Shown: positions 25,050 to 30,713 of the stretch, piece after piece | How the letters are laid out: each line of letters starts with the position of its first letter | How positions within the stretch are numbered: position 1 is the first letter of the stretch | Virus record (IMG/VR): IMGVR_UViG_3300000101_000093 | Span: 1-30,713 of that record | Length of the DNA: 30,713 nucleotides | Source of the DNA: a virus | Strand: one strand, 5' to 3' | The notes under the pieces: model-generated | Seen by the model: only the letters and a program-made list of their open reading frames with translations | What the model was told of the DNA's origin: nothing | Database searches by the model: none | Program-made: the position numbers and the translations under genes

Positions 25050-25316
25050 TCAACGCTTGTATAATTTGACTACATCAAGGGCGAGATTATCGGCCATTAT
25101 GTTGATGTGTCGGGTTGTCGTTGTGCTGTGCCATTCAGGGACGACTAAGTGTGCGCCCTGCCTCATAGCGACGCAGGTATCATAGGAATAGATGAACTCT
25201 CCACATACCAACATCTTAGGCGAACCGCCATAATTTCTTAGGCTCGGTGCCTTCCTCATTAGCGCGACTATCTGCGCCCTGTCATACCATCCTTCTGTAT
25301 CAATTATTGTCTCCAT
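25050..25316 (-). CDS. Small hypothetical protein with SYDT...TTTTRH motif (88 aa)
   Basis: 88 residues from ATG 25316, preceded by GGAGATAAGAAAA; the in-frame ATG at 25331 overlaps that site. Segments CGEFIYSYDTCVAMRQG and PEWHSTTTTRHINIM resemble a small phage domain with a Y-D/N-T-x-V-A strand followed by S-x-TT-x-x-H, which I recall from small proteins of tailed viruses without a known function. It is a single-gene unit in the array. The function is unknown. Confidence 0.7.
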   Translation of the reverse strand: METIIDTEGWYDRAQIVALMRKAPSLRNYGGSPKMLVCGEFIYSYDTCVAMRQGAHLVVPEWHSTTTTRHINIMADNLALDVVKLYKR

Positions 25317-25369
25317 TTTTCTTATCTCCATTTTCCGCCTTGCGGCCTATCTGCTGCTGCGCATCCCTC

Positions 25370-25377
25370 TATATAAG
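25370..25377 (-). promoter_or_regulatory. TATA element for the 25316 gene
   Basis: CCTTATATAGAGG on the minus strand, about 57 bp before ATG 25316 and about 45 bp after the CTTCCCAT box of cassette E. The predicted leader of about 32 bases contains GGAGAT. Confidence 0.65.
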
Positions 25378-25417
25378 GCTGCCTCTGGTCTATATTTAAT
25401 GACAATATTATGATCTA

Positions 25418-25515
25418 ATGGGAAGCATAGCCCGCCAATAGTATATGGGATAAGAGAGAGAGAGAATTAAGAGAGTCCCCGAAGAGAGAGACTCTGAGGC
25501 CCGAAGGCCCCAGAG
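25418..25515 (-). repeat. Intergenic cassette E
   Basis: UUCG hairpin, CT tract, TATCCCAT (25452-25445), CTTCCCAT (25425-25418), period 27 bp. The flank between box and TATA (ATCATAATATTGTCATTAAA) closely matches cassette C. Confidence 0.8.
25492..25515 (-). terminator. C(UUCG)G-capped hairpin, cassette E
   Basis: CTCTG and GGCC arms pair with GGCC and CAGAG around UUCG, with one A-C mismatch. The stem sequence differs from all other copies while pairing is kept. It lies nine bases after the stop at 25524. Confidence 0.62.
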
Positions 25516-25523
25516 AATCAACT

Positions 25524-25862
25524 TCACTGTTGGTATAGTGACAGGTTCCAAGCATTACCGAGTTCGTGATAGTAGCCATATCCGCCTATCAAATCCATGA
25601 ACTCATTGTGTAATTTGTTCATCTGGGGTCGCTCCCACCAGTAGTTCATGACCCTATACATGCCACCCTCAAAGGACATAGTGATGGTGTCGTTGTTACC
25701 ATACTCTACATAGTCAGTTGCCTTTATGTCCTCTATTACCGTTTTTACTCCGCTACTATTGTAACTCCATGCTTTATTACCGAAGTATATTCTACTATCA
25801 GTTTGCAATTCATTCTTTTTCATCCACGCCTCAATCTTGCGTGCAATCTCGTATTTTTTCAT
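25524..25862 (-). CDS. Hypothetical protein (112 aa)
   Basis: 112 residues from ATG 25862, preceded by AAGGAGATGTGAAG; an in-frame upstream start at 25913 lies before the predicted transcription start and is rejected. The product begins MKKYEIARKIEAWMKKNELQ, a helical start, then a beta-rich aromatic part (VEYGNNDTITMSFEGGMYRV; YGYYHELGNAWNLSLYQQ). No family is recognised. It is the first leftward gene next to the divergent region, so probably early. Confidence 0.72.
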   Translation of the reverse strand: MKKYEIARKIEAWMKKNELQTDSRIYFGNKAWSYNSSGVKTVIEDIKATDYVEYGNNDTITMSFEGGMYRVMNYWWERPQMNKLHNEFMDLIGGYGYYHELGNAWNLSLYQQ

Positions 25863-25913
25863 CTTCACATCTCCTTGTGCCGTCTTCGGCTTATCCGATG
25901 CTGCGGGTTCCAC

Positions 25914-25922
25914 CCTATAAAG
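25914..25922 (-). promoter_or_regulatory. TATA element for the 25862 gene
   Basis: GGTGCCTTTATAGGG on the minus strand, centred 56 bp before ATG 25862; predicted leader of about 30 bases with AAGGAGATG. It lies 40 bp after the CTTCCCAT box at 25958. The same GGTGCCTTTATA core occurs on the plus strand at 29625. Confidence 0.62.
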
Positions 25923-26145
25923 GCACCGCTACTCTCTATTTTATGATCTAGGGGCTAATGGGAAGGAAGCCTTCCTCATACCCGACCCCCCCAAGAGAGA
26001 GAAAAGAGAGAGAAAATCACCCTGCCAAAATCGGGAAATCCTATGGGAAGGAGGGAAAAGTGCGAAATTAGGCCAATAAGAGAGATTATGCTTTCAAAAA
26101 GTGGGAAATGGTTATCGGCGAAAAGCCGCTCCGATACATATCGAG

Positions 26146-26175
26146 TATATAGCATGAACTACGGTGACTATATAT
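26146..26175 (+). promoter_or_regulatory. Candidate promoters of the amidoligase operon
   Basis: TATATA at 26146-26151 and CTATATAT at 26168-26175 on the plus strand predict transcription starts near 26174 and 26197. The leader would be 220-250 bases before the favoured ATG at 26421. Confidence 0.45.
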
Positions 26176-26193
26176 CTAAACGCCGACAGGACG

Positions 26194-26269
26194 GGTTGCA
26201 CTGAACCTAATTCAGAAGCCGAGATACCAATAGCATCCTCCCGAGGGATGCAAGCACCCGATTGACGGG
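26194..26269 (+). promoter_or_regulatory. Three consecutive hairpins in the amidoligase leader
   Basis: GGTT-GCACTG-AACC (26194-26207), GCATCC-tcccgag-GGATGC (26233-26251) and CCCG-ATTGA-CGGG (26257-26269) could fold in the 5' leader. They do not match a riboswitch I know. They may be an mRNA control element or chance short stems. Confidence 0.35.
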
Positions 26270-26420
26270 AAAGCAGGTCAAACCGCACAAGGGGAGAGGT
26301 GCGATGAGTTCCGAAATTACTTATTCACGTCATACGATTATCAGACGATTACATTTGTGCTGTCCTGTGTGGCAGCACCATTATTTTCCCATTAGGGATA
26401 AACAAGGAGGAAACAAACAA

Positions 26421-27572
26421 ATGAAAATAGAAAACGTAGCACTAGGAATGAATGAATTAGCCCTTGGGGTGGCCTTGGTTGCGATGCTTGCATTGCTTCT
26501 AGGGGTTGCTGCCAAGGGTCGTAGGTATGGCGTCGAAATCGAAGTCATTCGCAAGCATGGGGTCAGCAAATCCGGCCTAGCGAATTGGCTATCACGATTT
26601 GTAAACGGCACTCAATACCGTGGATATACGCATGAAACTATGAACACATGGAAGTTGGTCGATGACGGCTCTCTGAACAGCAGAGGAGTCGAAATAGTCA
26701 GCCCACCCATGTATTCAGAAGGCCATCAACTCATCCATACGATATGCACTAAATTGAAGGGATTGGCTTCGGCTGACGCTTCATGTGGAGTTCATCTCCA
26801 CACCCGCATATTGGATGAAAATGATGGCATTGATTCAGTGATGTATGGTGGTAATTTAGACAAGGCTGTAAGCCTAGTCGGGTGGATGTTTAGAACAGCA
26901 TTTGCTTACAATTATTTCCAACCTGTGATTGATAATTTCATGGCACCTTCGCGCCGTTCTGAAAACAACCCGAGTTATTGTGGGTCAATAGATAGAATGG
27001 TTATGCGAGCAGGTAGCATGAACCCAAATTACAACATCACAGCCGACTCATTTCAAGGTGGTCTTAACGCCATCAAGGATGAGGAAAGTAGGTGGTATAT
27101 TTCACGTGATATCATGAGTGAGTTGCGAGCAGGTAGATATGGAAATATCAACTTCGGTGCACTAGGTAAATACGGCACCATTGAGTTCCGTCAACATGGC
27201 GGCACTACTAACCCAAATCAGATTAACAATTGGGTTGAATTGATGCAACGTCTTTTGCTTGTCTGTCGTGAGGATTGGACTCCCGCTTCATTGCGTGACC
27301 CGAGACAATACACACAGACTCTAGGTGGATTCTTTGAATGGCTTGGTCTTTACAAGTCGCCACTACATGCGTTCTACACACGTCGCACCAAGAAGTTCAA
27401 CGGGTCGCTTTTAGCAGCCTGTACATCTTGTGACTCGACGCACTGTGACGGTGATGACTTTTGCCCACGGACACGCACACCAACCCCTTATTCTTACAGC
27501 GATGAAATGGATGAAGATGAGGATTATGAGTGCGAGGAATGTGGATATGATGCGGAGGACTGTGAATGTTGA
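26421..27572 (+). CDS. Membrane-anchored amidoligase (Amidoligase_2-like COOH-NH2 ligase)
   Basis: 383 residues from ATG 26421, preceded by AAGGAGG ten bases upstream; an in-frame ATG at 26304 would add 39 residues. A membrane helix (LALGVALVAMLALLLGVAA, residues 13-31) leads into the catalytic domain: RRYGVEIEV (34-42), WKLVDDGSLNSRGVEIVSPP (77-96), CGVHLHT (122-128) and YGTIEFRQHGGTT (251-263). These Glu, Asp, His and Arg positions are those of the glutamine-synthetase-fold amidoligases, which use ATP to join a carboxylate to an amine or ammonia. The C-terminus is acidic with CEEC, CGYD and CEC, a possible zinc knuckle. It is coupled to the amidotransferase gene. The substrate is not known. 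Confidence 0.83.
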   Translation: MKIENVALGMNELALGVALVAMLALLLGVAAKGRRYGVEIEVIRKHGVSKSGLANWLSRFVNGTQYRGYTHETMNTWKLVDDGSLNSRGVEIVSPPMYSEGHQLIHTICTKLKGLASADASCGVHLHTRILDENDGIDSVMYGGNLDKAVSLVGWMFRTAFAYNYFQPVIDNFMAPSRRSENNPSYCGSIDRMVMRAGSMNPNYNITADSFQGGLNAIKDEESRWYISRDIMSELRAGRYGNINFGALGKYGTIEFRQHGGTTNPNQINNWVELMQRLLLVCREDWTPASLRDPRQYTQTLGGFFEWLGLYKSPLHAFYTRRTKKFNGSLLAACTSCDSTHCDGDDFCPRTRTPTPYSYSDEMDEDEDYECEECGYDAEDCEC

Positions 27573-28594
27573 TGCTTCTCAGTCTACTACTACCTTTGGC
27601 CATCTTGGTCAACTGTGGCATTGGTGCTTATCACCACGCCTCAGCAGACACCATGCGTGTCAAGAAGGGACTTCGCAGACTTTGGGTCGGCCTAGCATCT
27701 CGCGGCACAGACGCAGCGGGAATGGCCTTCACTAATACTGATGGACTCAATCCGAATAATGGCAAACCCACTGACTTTAACGGGTCTTGGGTTATCAAGT
27801 CACCAACGGCGTCGAAGTCGATGGCAAAACACGTTTCAGGTTTTCTGAATAACAGCACTACTACTGTGCTGCTACACACTAGACTTGCCACACATGGAGC
27901 CAACGACGAGACAAATGCTCATCCGCATCGCAGCCCACAAACGGGTCGCATAACGATGGTTCACAACGGCATGATTTCAGGCCACTCTCAAGTCTTCAAG
28001 GACTTGAAGGTCAAGCCTCTGACTGATTGCGACAGTGAAGCAGCAGCCGCTTGTCTTGAAGACGGTGGCATCGACTGTGTAGTCGACCTCTGCTTCGGCA
28101 GCATGAGTCTACTATGGACCGACAGCAGTGAACCAAATGTCCTCAATGCTTGGACTAACGGTGGCAATCCTTTGGCCTTCGGGCGATTGGATAATGCCGA
28201 CACAGGTTCCGTAGTATTCGGGTCAACAAAAGCACATCTTCAGGCAGCCTTCAAGGGTCGCCTCAAGTCATGCTTCGATGCAACCATCGGTCGCCACTAC
28301 AAGGTCTTGGCAGACGGGTCAATCACTCATGAGGATATCAAATACTCTGAGGACACCTACTACACCAAGTCTTGGTCATATAGTTACGGCACCAAGTCCA
28401 AAGCAGTCAAGAAGACCAAAGGGAAGCACACTTACAATGGTAAATACCACCAAGGTGTGCGACCTGATGGCACTACTTACAATCTGCCGGATTGGGTCGA
28501 CTTTACTGACCAAATGGATATGATTGATATTGAGGATGGCGAATACGATTACAATCGCTATACTGACTATTACTCGGACTTCGCAAGCCTGTGA
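27566..28594 (+). CDS. Class II glutamine amidotransferase (stand-alone glutaminase domain)
   Basis: 342 residues from ATG 27566, overlapping the amidoligase stop, with GGAGG seven bases upstream; ATG 27572 is an alternative. A hydrophobic N-terminus (MLMLLSLLLPLAILVN) precedes Cys17-Gly-Ile-Gly, the usual nucleophile motif. Other class II landmarks are LASRGTDAAGMAF (43-55), LLHTRLATHG (102-111), NAHPH (117-121), VHNGMISGH (132-140) and TDCDSEA (153-159). There is no sugar isomerase or synthetase domain, so it should release ammonia from glutamine for a partner enzyme, most simply the adjoining amidoligase. The Cys must be exposed at a new N-terminus for normal catalysis, implying processing. 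The C-terminus is Tyr/Asp-rich. Confidence 0.85.
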   Translation: MLMLLSLLLPLAILVNCGIGAYHHASADTMRVKKGLRRLWVGLASRGTDAAGMAFTNTDGLNPNNGKPTDFNGSWVIKSPTASKSMAKHVSGFLNNSTTTVLLHTRLATHGANDETNAHPHRSPQTGRITMVHNGMISGHSQVFKDLKVKPLTDCDSEAAAACLEDGGIDCVVDLCFGSMSLLWTDSSEPNVLNAWTNGGNPLAFGRLDNADTGSVVFGSTKAHLQAAFKGRLKSCFDATIGRHYKVLADGSITHEDIKYSEDTYYTKSWSYSYGTKSKAVKKTKGKHTYNGKYHQGVRPDGTTYNLPDWVDFTDQMDMIDIEDGEYDYNRYTDYYSDFASL

Positions 28595-28633
28595 ATAATT
28601 CATTCATTCAGCACGCAGAAGCAGTCTGCGGCC

Positions 28634-28653
28634 CTCACCCCTTCGGGGGTGGG
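28634..28653 (+). terminator. UUCG-capped hairpin after the amidotransferase gene
   Basis: CTCACCCC / GGGGTGGG closes TTCG, about 40 bases after the stop at 28594. The loop is the same C(UUCG)G cap found in the leftward array, but on the plus strand. A second, overlapping stem (GGGAG-TCG-CTCCC) follows, and a further hairpin plus T-run ends near 28798. Confidence 0.62.
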
Positions 28654-28769
28654 AGTCGCTCCCCCTTGTTACACCCGATTCAATTTCCGATTCACCCAAC
28701 CTCTGTCCTTGGTTGGTTCGGTGGAGGAGCCGTCGGCATTGCCGGCGGTTTCCCCCGCCAGGAACTCAT

Positions 28770-28799
28770 CGCACCGATCCTGCGATCTTAGATTTTTTT
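28770..28799 (+). terminator. Hairpin plus T-run
   Basis: TCGCA-ccgatcc-TGCGA followed by TCTTAGATTTTTTT. It is the likely final stop for the amidoligase/amidotransferase transcript. Confidence 0.5.
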
Positions 28800-28837
28800 C
28801 ATAGACCTTTTTTAGCAAGTTTTTCTGCCGAATGCGC

Positions 28838-29291
28838 AGAGAGATAGAGAGAGACATAGTAGAGAGAGACAGCCGAGAGAGATTACCTACTTAGAGAGAT
28901 AGGGAAAGTAAGAGAGATGTGAATTACCTTCCTTCCCATCCCATTCCACCGCAGCGGTGCATCGAGAGAGATTAGAGAGATGGATCGACCGCAAAAACCC
29001 CAAGCAGCAGCAGCAGCCAATCGTACTAAGAGATGCCAGTATATATAGTTACCTCCAGCCCTTTCGAGAGATTGTTGTCCGCCGAGGCTGCCCCTTATAT
29101 AGCCTTCCATCCCATAAGAGAGATTGGATCGGGAGAGATTAGAGAGATGCTGAAAAGACTATATACCCCCATCTTCTGCGGAGAGTGCTTCCGGCGGAGG
29201 GGCCGCCAAAACCTAGTTTCTTTATTACACCTAGTAACTTCCCCTATGGGAAGAGAGGAAGAAAGAGAGAGAATCGTGCATAAGAGAGATT
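28838..29291 (+). repeat. Iteron-like array of AGAGAGAT / GAGAGATT
   Basis: Copies begin at about 28838, 28877, 28893, 28911, 28966, 28974, 29066, 29117, 29133, 29141 and 29283. Two pairs are almost identical (GAGAGATTAGAGAGATG at 28966 and 29133). Spacing is irregular. A further copy occurs at 26079 in the other intergenic region. Confidence 0.6.
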
Positions 29292-29630
29292 GGGATCTTC
29301 AAAATTGGCAAATCAACAAGACTATAAGCCGACATATTCTGCGCTGACAGGAACGGCGGACAGTTAATAATTAATAACACTGTGCTGTGAGGATAAAAAA
29401 GTGAAAGTAGAAATTGAGGGAGTAGGTTTTCTCGATATTTTCTTGATTTTGACCTATTGCTACCACCAGTTTATTTTATTAAACCTAGTCAGTTTTTCCA
29501 CGGCACCCGCCCTCATACTGCGCTCTTCCATAAGGAAGTCGAATTACCTAGGATTACCTCGCTAACCCCTGAAAAGCCTCGCAATCGTGCGTTATTATAG
29601 GATCGATGTCGGTTTTTGGTAGCCGGTGCC

Positions 29631-29638
29631 TTTATACC
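29631..29638 (+). promoter_or_regulatory. TATA element for the 29660 gene
   Basis: GGTGCCTTTATACCC on the plus strand; TTTATACC is centred 25.5 bp before ATG 29660, the same spacing as at 23188 and 23780. No ribosome-binding site lies between, so translation is probably leaderless. Confidence 0.65.
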
Positions 29639-29659
29639 CTGATACTAACAGCAATGGAT

Positions 29660-29953
29660 ATGGCGGAAAATACCCAACCCATCCCGACCGAGGGGAATCA
29701 TGACTCGGAGGCTGTATTATTGCAAAGCAATTGGTGTGAGTGCGGCTGGTGCTCAACTGAGCACGGTATATCATCTACGCAGCACAGACCTGACTGTGGG
29801 CATATCCCTTACGGTATTCAGCACGGCTATAATGACCCGTATAATATGCTTCGCTGCTCTTGTCCTACCGACAATCTATACGGTGAGGATATGACAATTC
29901 CAATGCGCATTCGCTACAACCCAAGCACTGAGTTTACTGAGGTGGACGCATGA
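29660..29953 (+). CDS. Small Cys/His-rich protein, leaderless (97 aa)
   Basis: 97 residues from ATG 29660, chosen by the TATA element 25.5 bp upstream; ATGs at 29606 and 29654 are in frame but lie before or near the predicted transcript start. The product begins MAENTQPIPTEGNHDSEAVL and has CECGWC (about 26-31), a His/Cys pair RPDCGH near 43-48 and RCSC near 66-69, which could form a zinc site. It ends with an acidic tail that overlaps the next gene (ATGA). Its start resembles the leftward gene at 23780. Function unknown. Confidence 0.72.
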   Translation: MAENTQPIPTEGNHDSEAVLLQSNWCECGWCSTEHGISSTQHRPDCGHIPYGIQHGYNDPYNMLRCSCPTDNLYGEDMTIPMRIRYNPSTEFTEVDA

Positions 29954-30252
29954 ATCCTGATGGCACAATGGATTGGAAAGACAGGGAAGATTTTCTACTG
30001 GAACTAGTTCTCTTAGATGCTCAATCGCTCTCATGGAGATTAGGTAGCCTACTAGGTCAGCGAACAGATGAAATGCGCCTGATATCAGAGCAACCTTATC
30101 CTCACCTTTGCGAATCGTCAGTTCTTTCTGATTTGAATACCAAGATTGGAATGATAGCGCACGTGTCAAAGGCAAAAGGATTTACAGACAATCAAACCGG
30201 CATATGGCGTCTAAAGCAAGAAAAAGATTTGGACTTGGAGGTGGTCTTGTGA
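29950..30252 (+). CDS. Hypothetical helical protein (100 aa)
   Basis: 100 residues from ATG 29950, overlapping the preceding stop by four bases (ATGA). It is mainly helical, e.g. DREDFLLELVLLDAQSLSWR and VLSDLNTKIGMIAHVSK, with a mixed-charge C-terminus. No family is recognised. It is part of a tightly coupled rightward run of small genes, so probably co-translated with its neighbours. Confidence 0.7.
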   Translation: MNPDGTMDWKDREDFLLELVLLDAQSLSWRLGSLLGQRTDEMRLISEQPYPHLCESSVLSDLNTKIGMIAHVSKAKGFTDNQTGIWRLKQEKDLDLEVVL

Positions 30253-30386
30253 AGCGTCAAATCTGTAAATCATGCCTTGGTGCATCCGGTAGCAGGGTAA
30301 TCATGCAAGATACCAAAGGCAACTCACATGGCGAATGTGTGCCGTGTTGGAAGGGCGATTTCGATCCTAGGCAGGTGAACGCATGA
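30249..30386 (+). CDS. Small zinc-ribbon-like protein, GTG start (45 aa)
   Basis: 45 residues from GTG 30249, overlapping the previous stop (GTGA), with GGAGGTGG upstream. A longer in-frame ATG at 30204 would run inside the previous gene and is rejected. Two Cys pairs, CKSC (about residues 5-8) and CVPC (about 31-34), form a likely zinc ribbon. The stop overlaps the next start (ATGA). Function unknown. Confidence 0.66.
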   Translation: MKRQICKSCLGASGSRVIMQDTKGNSHGECVPCWKGDFDPRQVNA

Positions 30387-30586
30387 ATGGGAAATTATGG
30401 ACTGATATTCATGGGCAGTGGATTGAACTATCTGGTCGCCAAGTATTCCAACACAAGATTGAAAATACCGATTACATGCCGATTTCAGATTACGATTGTG
30501 AGCAAGGAATTGACCGCACTTGGTATCTCATGATTGAGACTAGTGGTGCGACTTGGATTTGGGACGGAATGATAATGGAGGGCTAA
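30383..30586 (+). CDS. Small hypothetical protein (67 aa)
   Basis: 67 residues from ATG 30383, overlapping the previous stop by four bases. It is rich in Trp, Asp and Tyr (MNGKLWTDIHGQWIELSGRQ; DRTWYLMIETSGATWIWDG), suggesting a small beta fold. No family is recognised. It is followed two bases later by the next gene start. Confidence 0.66.
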   Translation: MNGKLWTDIHGQWIELSGRQVFQHKIENTDYMPISDYDCEQGIDRTWYLMIETSGATWIWDGMIMEG

Positions 30587-30588
30587 AT

Positions 30589-30713
30589 ATGATAATAAAA
30601 AACGCACAAATAACAAAAGAGGAATTAAAGACACTACGAGATGCGCAGCGTATCGTGGAGGACATGCGAATGGATAACCTATTTGGTGACAAGACCAACA
30701 GTTACATGCTACT
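30589..30713 (+). CDS. Hypothetical protein, 5' part only
   Basis: Frame opens at ATG 30589 with GGAGGGCTAAAT upstream and stays open to the window edge (41 complete codons). The visible start is MIIKNAQITKEELKTLRDAQ, then RIVEDMRMDNLFGDKTNSYM, helical and charged. Too little is seen to assign a function. Confidence 0.6.
   Translation, partial: MIIKNAQITKEELKTLRDAQRIVEDMRMDNLFGDKTNSYML

Larger units (their letters stand above)
25923..26420. promoter_or_regulatory. Divergent intergenic region with partial cassettes
   Basis: About 500 bp between the outermost leftward gene and the first rightward gene. It holds a partial cassette (ATGGGAAG at 25958 with GA-rich tracts but no UUCG hairpin), another ATGGGAAG at 26043 followed by AATAAGAGAGATT, and the inverted repeat CGATA-CA-TATCG at 26132. 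Two plus-strand TATA candidates (TATATA at 26146, CTATATAT at 26168) precede a structured leader. No certain gene is seen, though an in-frame ATG at 26304 could extend the amidoligase. Confidence 0.6.
28800..29659. other. Gene-poor region with iterated AGAGAGAT motifs
   Basis: About 860 bp with no convincing gene. It contains eleven copies of AGAGAGAT or GAGAGATT, an ATGGGAAG box followed by GA repeats at 29246, an AT-rich TTAATAATTAATAA at about 29365, and TATA-like elements at 29039, 29094 and 29158. Two weak ORFs, 29147-29347 and GTG 29401-29565, are not called. It is a candidate replication origin or control region. Confidence 0.55.

Noticed and set aside
23287-25470. GA/CT microsatellites as sequencing or assembly artefact
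   Set aside because: They occur at the same place in each cassette between conserved, non-identical sequences, so they are better explained as part of a functional element.
23250-25520. Regularly spaced repeats as a CRISPR array
   Set aside because: Repeats are about 95 bp, spaced by genes of different size, and carry promoter and terminator features; no short repeat-spacer pattern or cas gene is seen.
28591-28791. Plus-strand ORF of 66 codons after the amidotransferase
   Set aside because: It spans the terminator hairpins; its translation is Pro/Gly-rich and looks non-coding.
29147-29347. Plus-strand ORF (66 residues, with a CGEC motif) in the gene-poor region
   Set aside because: It reads through the AGAGAGAT and ATGGGAAG repeats and has no convincing ribosome-binding site. 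A TATA-like site at about 29094 keeps it possible, but support is too thin.
29401-29565. GTG-start ORF of 54 codons, hydrophobic
   Set aside because: GTGAGGATA lies upstream, but composition is AT-driven and no neighbouring coupling supports it.
1-30713. tRNA, rRNA and attachment sites
   Set aside because: No cloverleaf-like sequence, tRNA arm motif or integrase with flanking direct repeats was found on reading both strands.

Overview
The window reads as part of the genome of a tailed double-stranded DNA virus with HK97-type head genes and a probably siphovirus-like tail, most likely infecting an archaeon. The archaeal call rests on promoters. Several genes have a TATA element (TATATATA, TTATATA or TTTATA) centred 25-26 bp before the start codon, as expected for leaderless archaeal transcripts. 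Others have the TATA element followed by a short leader with a Shine-Dalgarno site. No tRNA, rRNA, integrase or cellular housekeeping gene is visible. The host group (for example a marine euryarchaeote) is a guess that the sequence alone cannot settle.

Layout: everything from position 1 to about 25,860 is read leftward (minus strand), and everything from about 26,420 to the end is read rightward, so the two arms diverge at about 25.9-26.4 kb. The long left arm is a morphogenesis operon. In transcription order it holds a DNA-binding/metallophosphoesterase fusion, a beta-rich putative virion protein, the large terminase, small membrane proteins, the portal, a holin-like protein, a protease-scaffold fusion, a decoration protein, the major capsid protein, connectors, a large fibre-like protein, neck and tail-completion proteins, the tail tube, a tail-chaperone pair joined by a probable -1 frameshift (CCCTTTG), the tape measure and a partial distal tail protein. 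Genes are packed with ATGA or TAATG overlaps and mostly good Shine-Dalgarno sites.

From 22.8 to 26.0 kb lies an array of small, mostly unrecognised genes, nearly each in its own transcription unit. The units are separated by a recurring block: a C(UUCG)G-capped hairpin, a CT-rich tract, two TWTCCCAT/CTTCCCAT boxes 27-28 bp apart, then the next TATA element 40-45 bp further on in most units. This looks like a modular early-gene array under a shared regulator.

The rightward arm opens with an amidoligase and a class II glutamine amidotransferase, translationally coupled and each with an N-terminal hydrophobic segment. Together they look like a membrane-tethered system that amidates a peptide or protein using glutamine-derived ammonia. 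A roughly 1 kb gene-poor region with eleven AGAGAGAT/GAGAGATT copies follows (possible origin or regulatory region), then a coupled run of small genes that continues past the window end.
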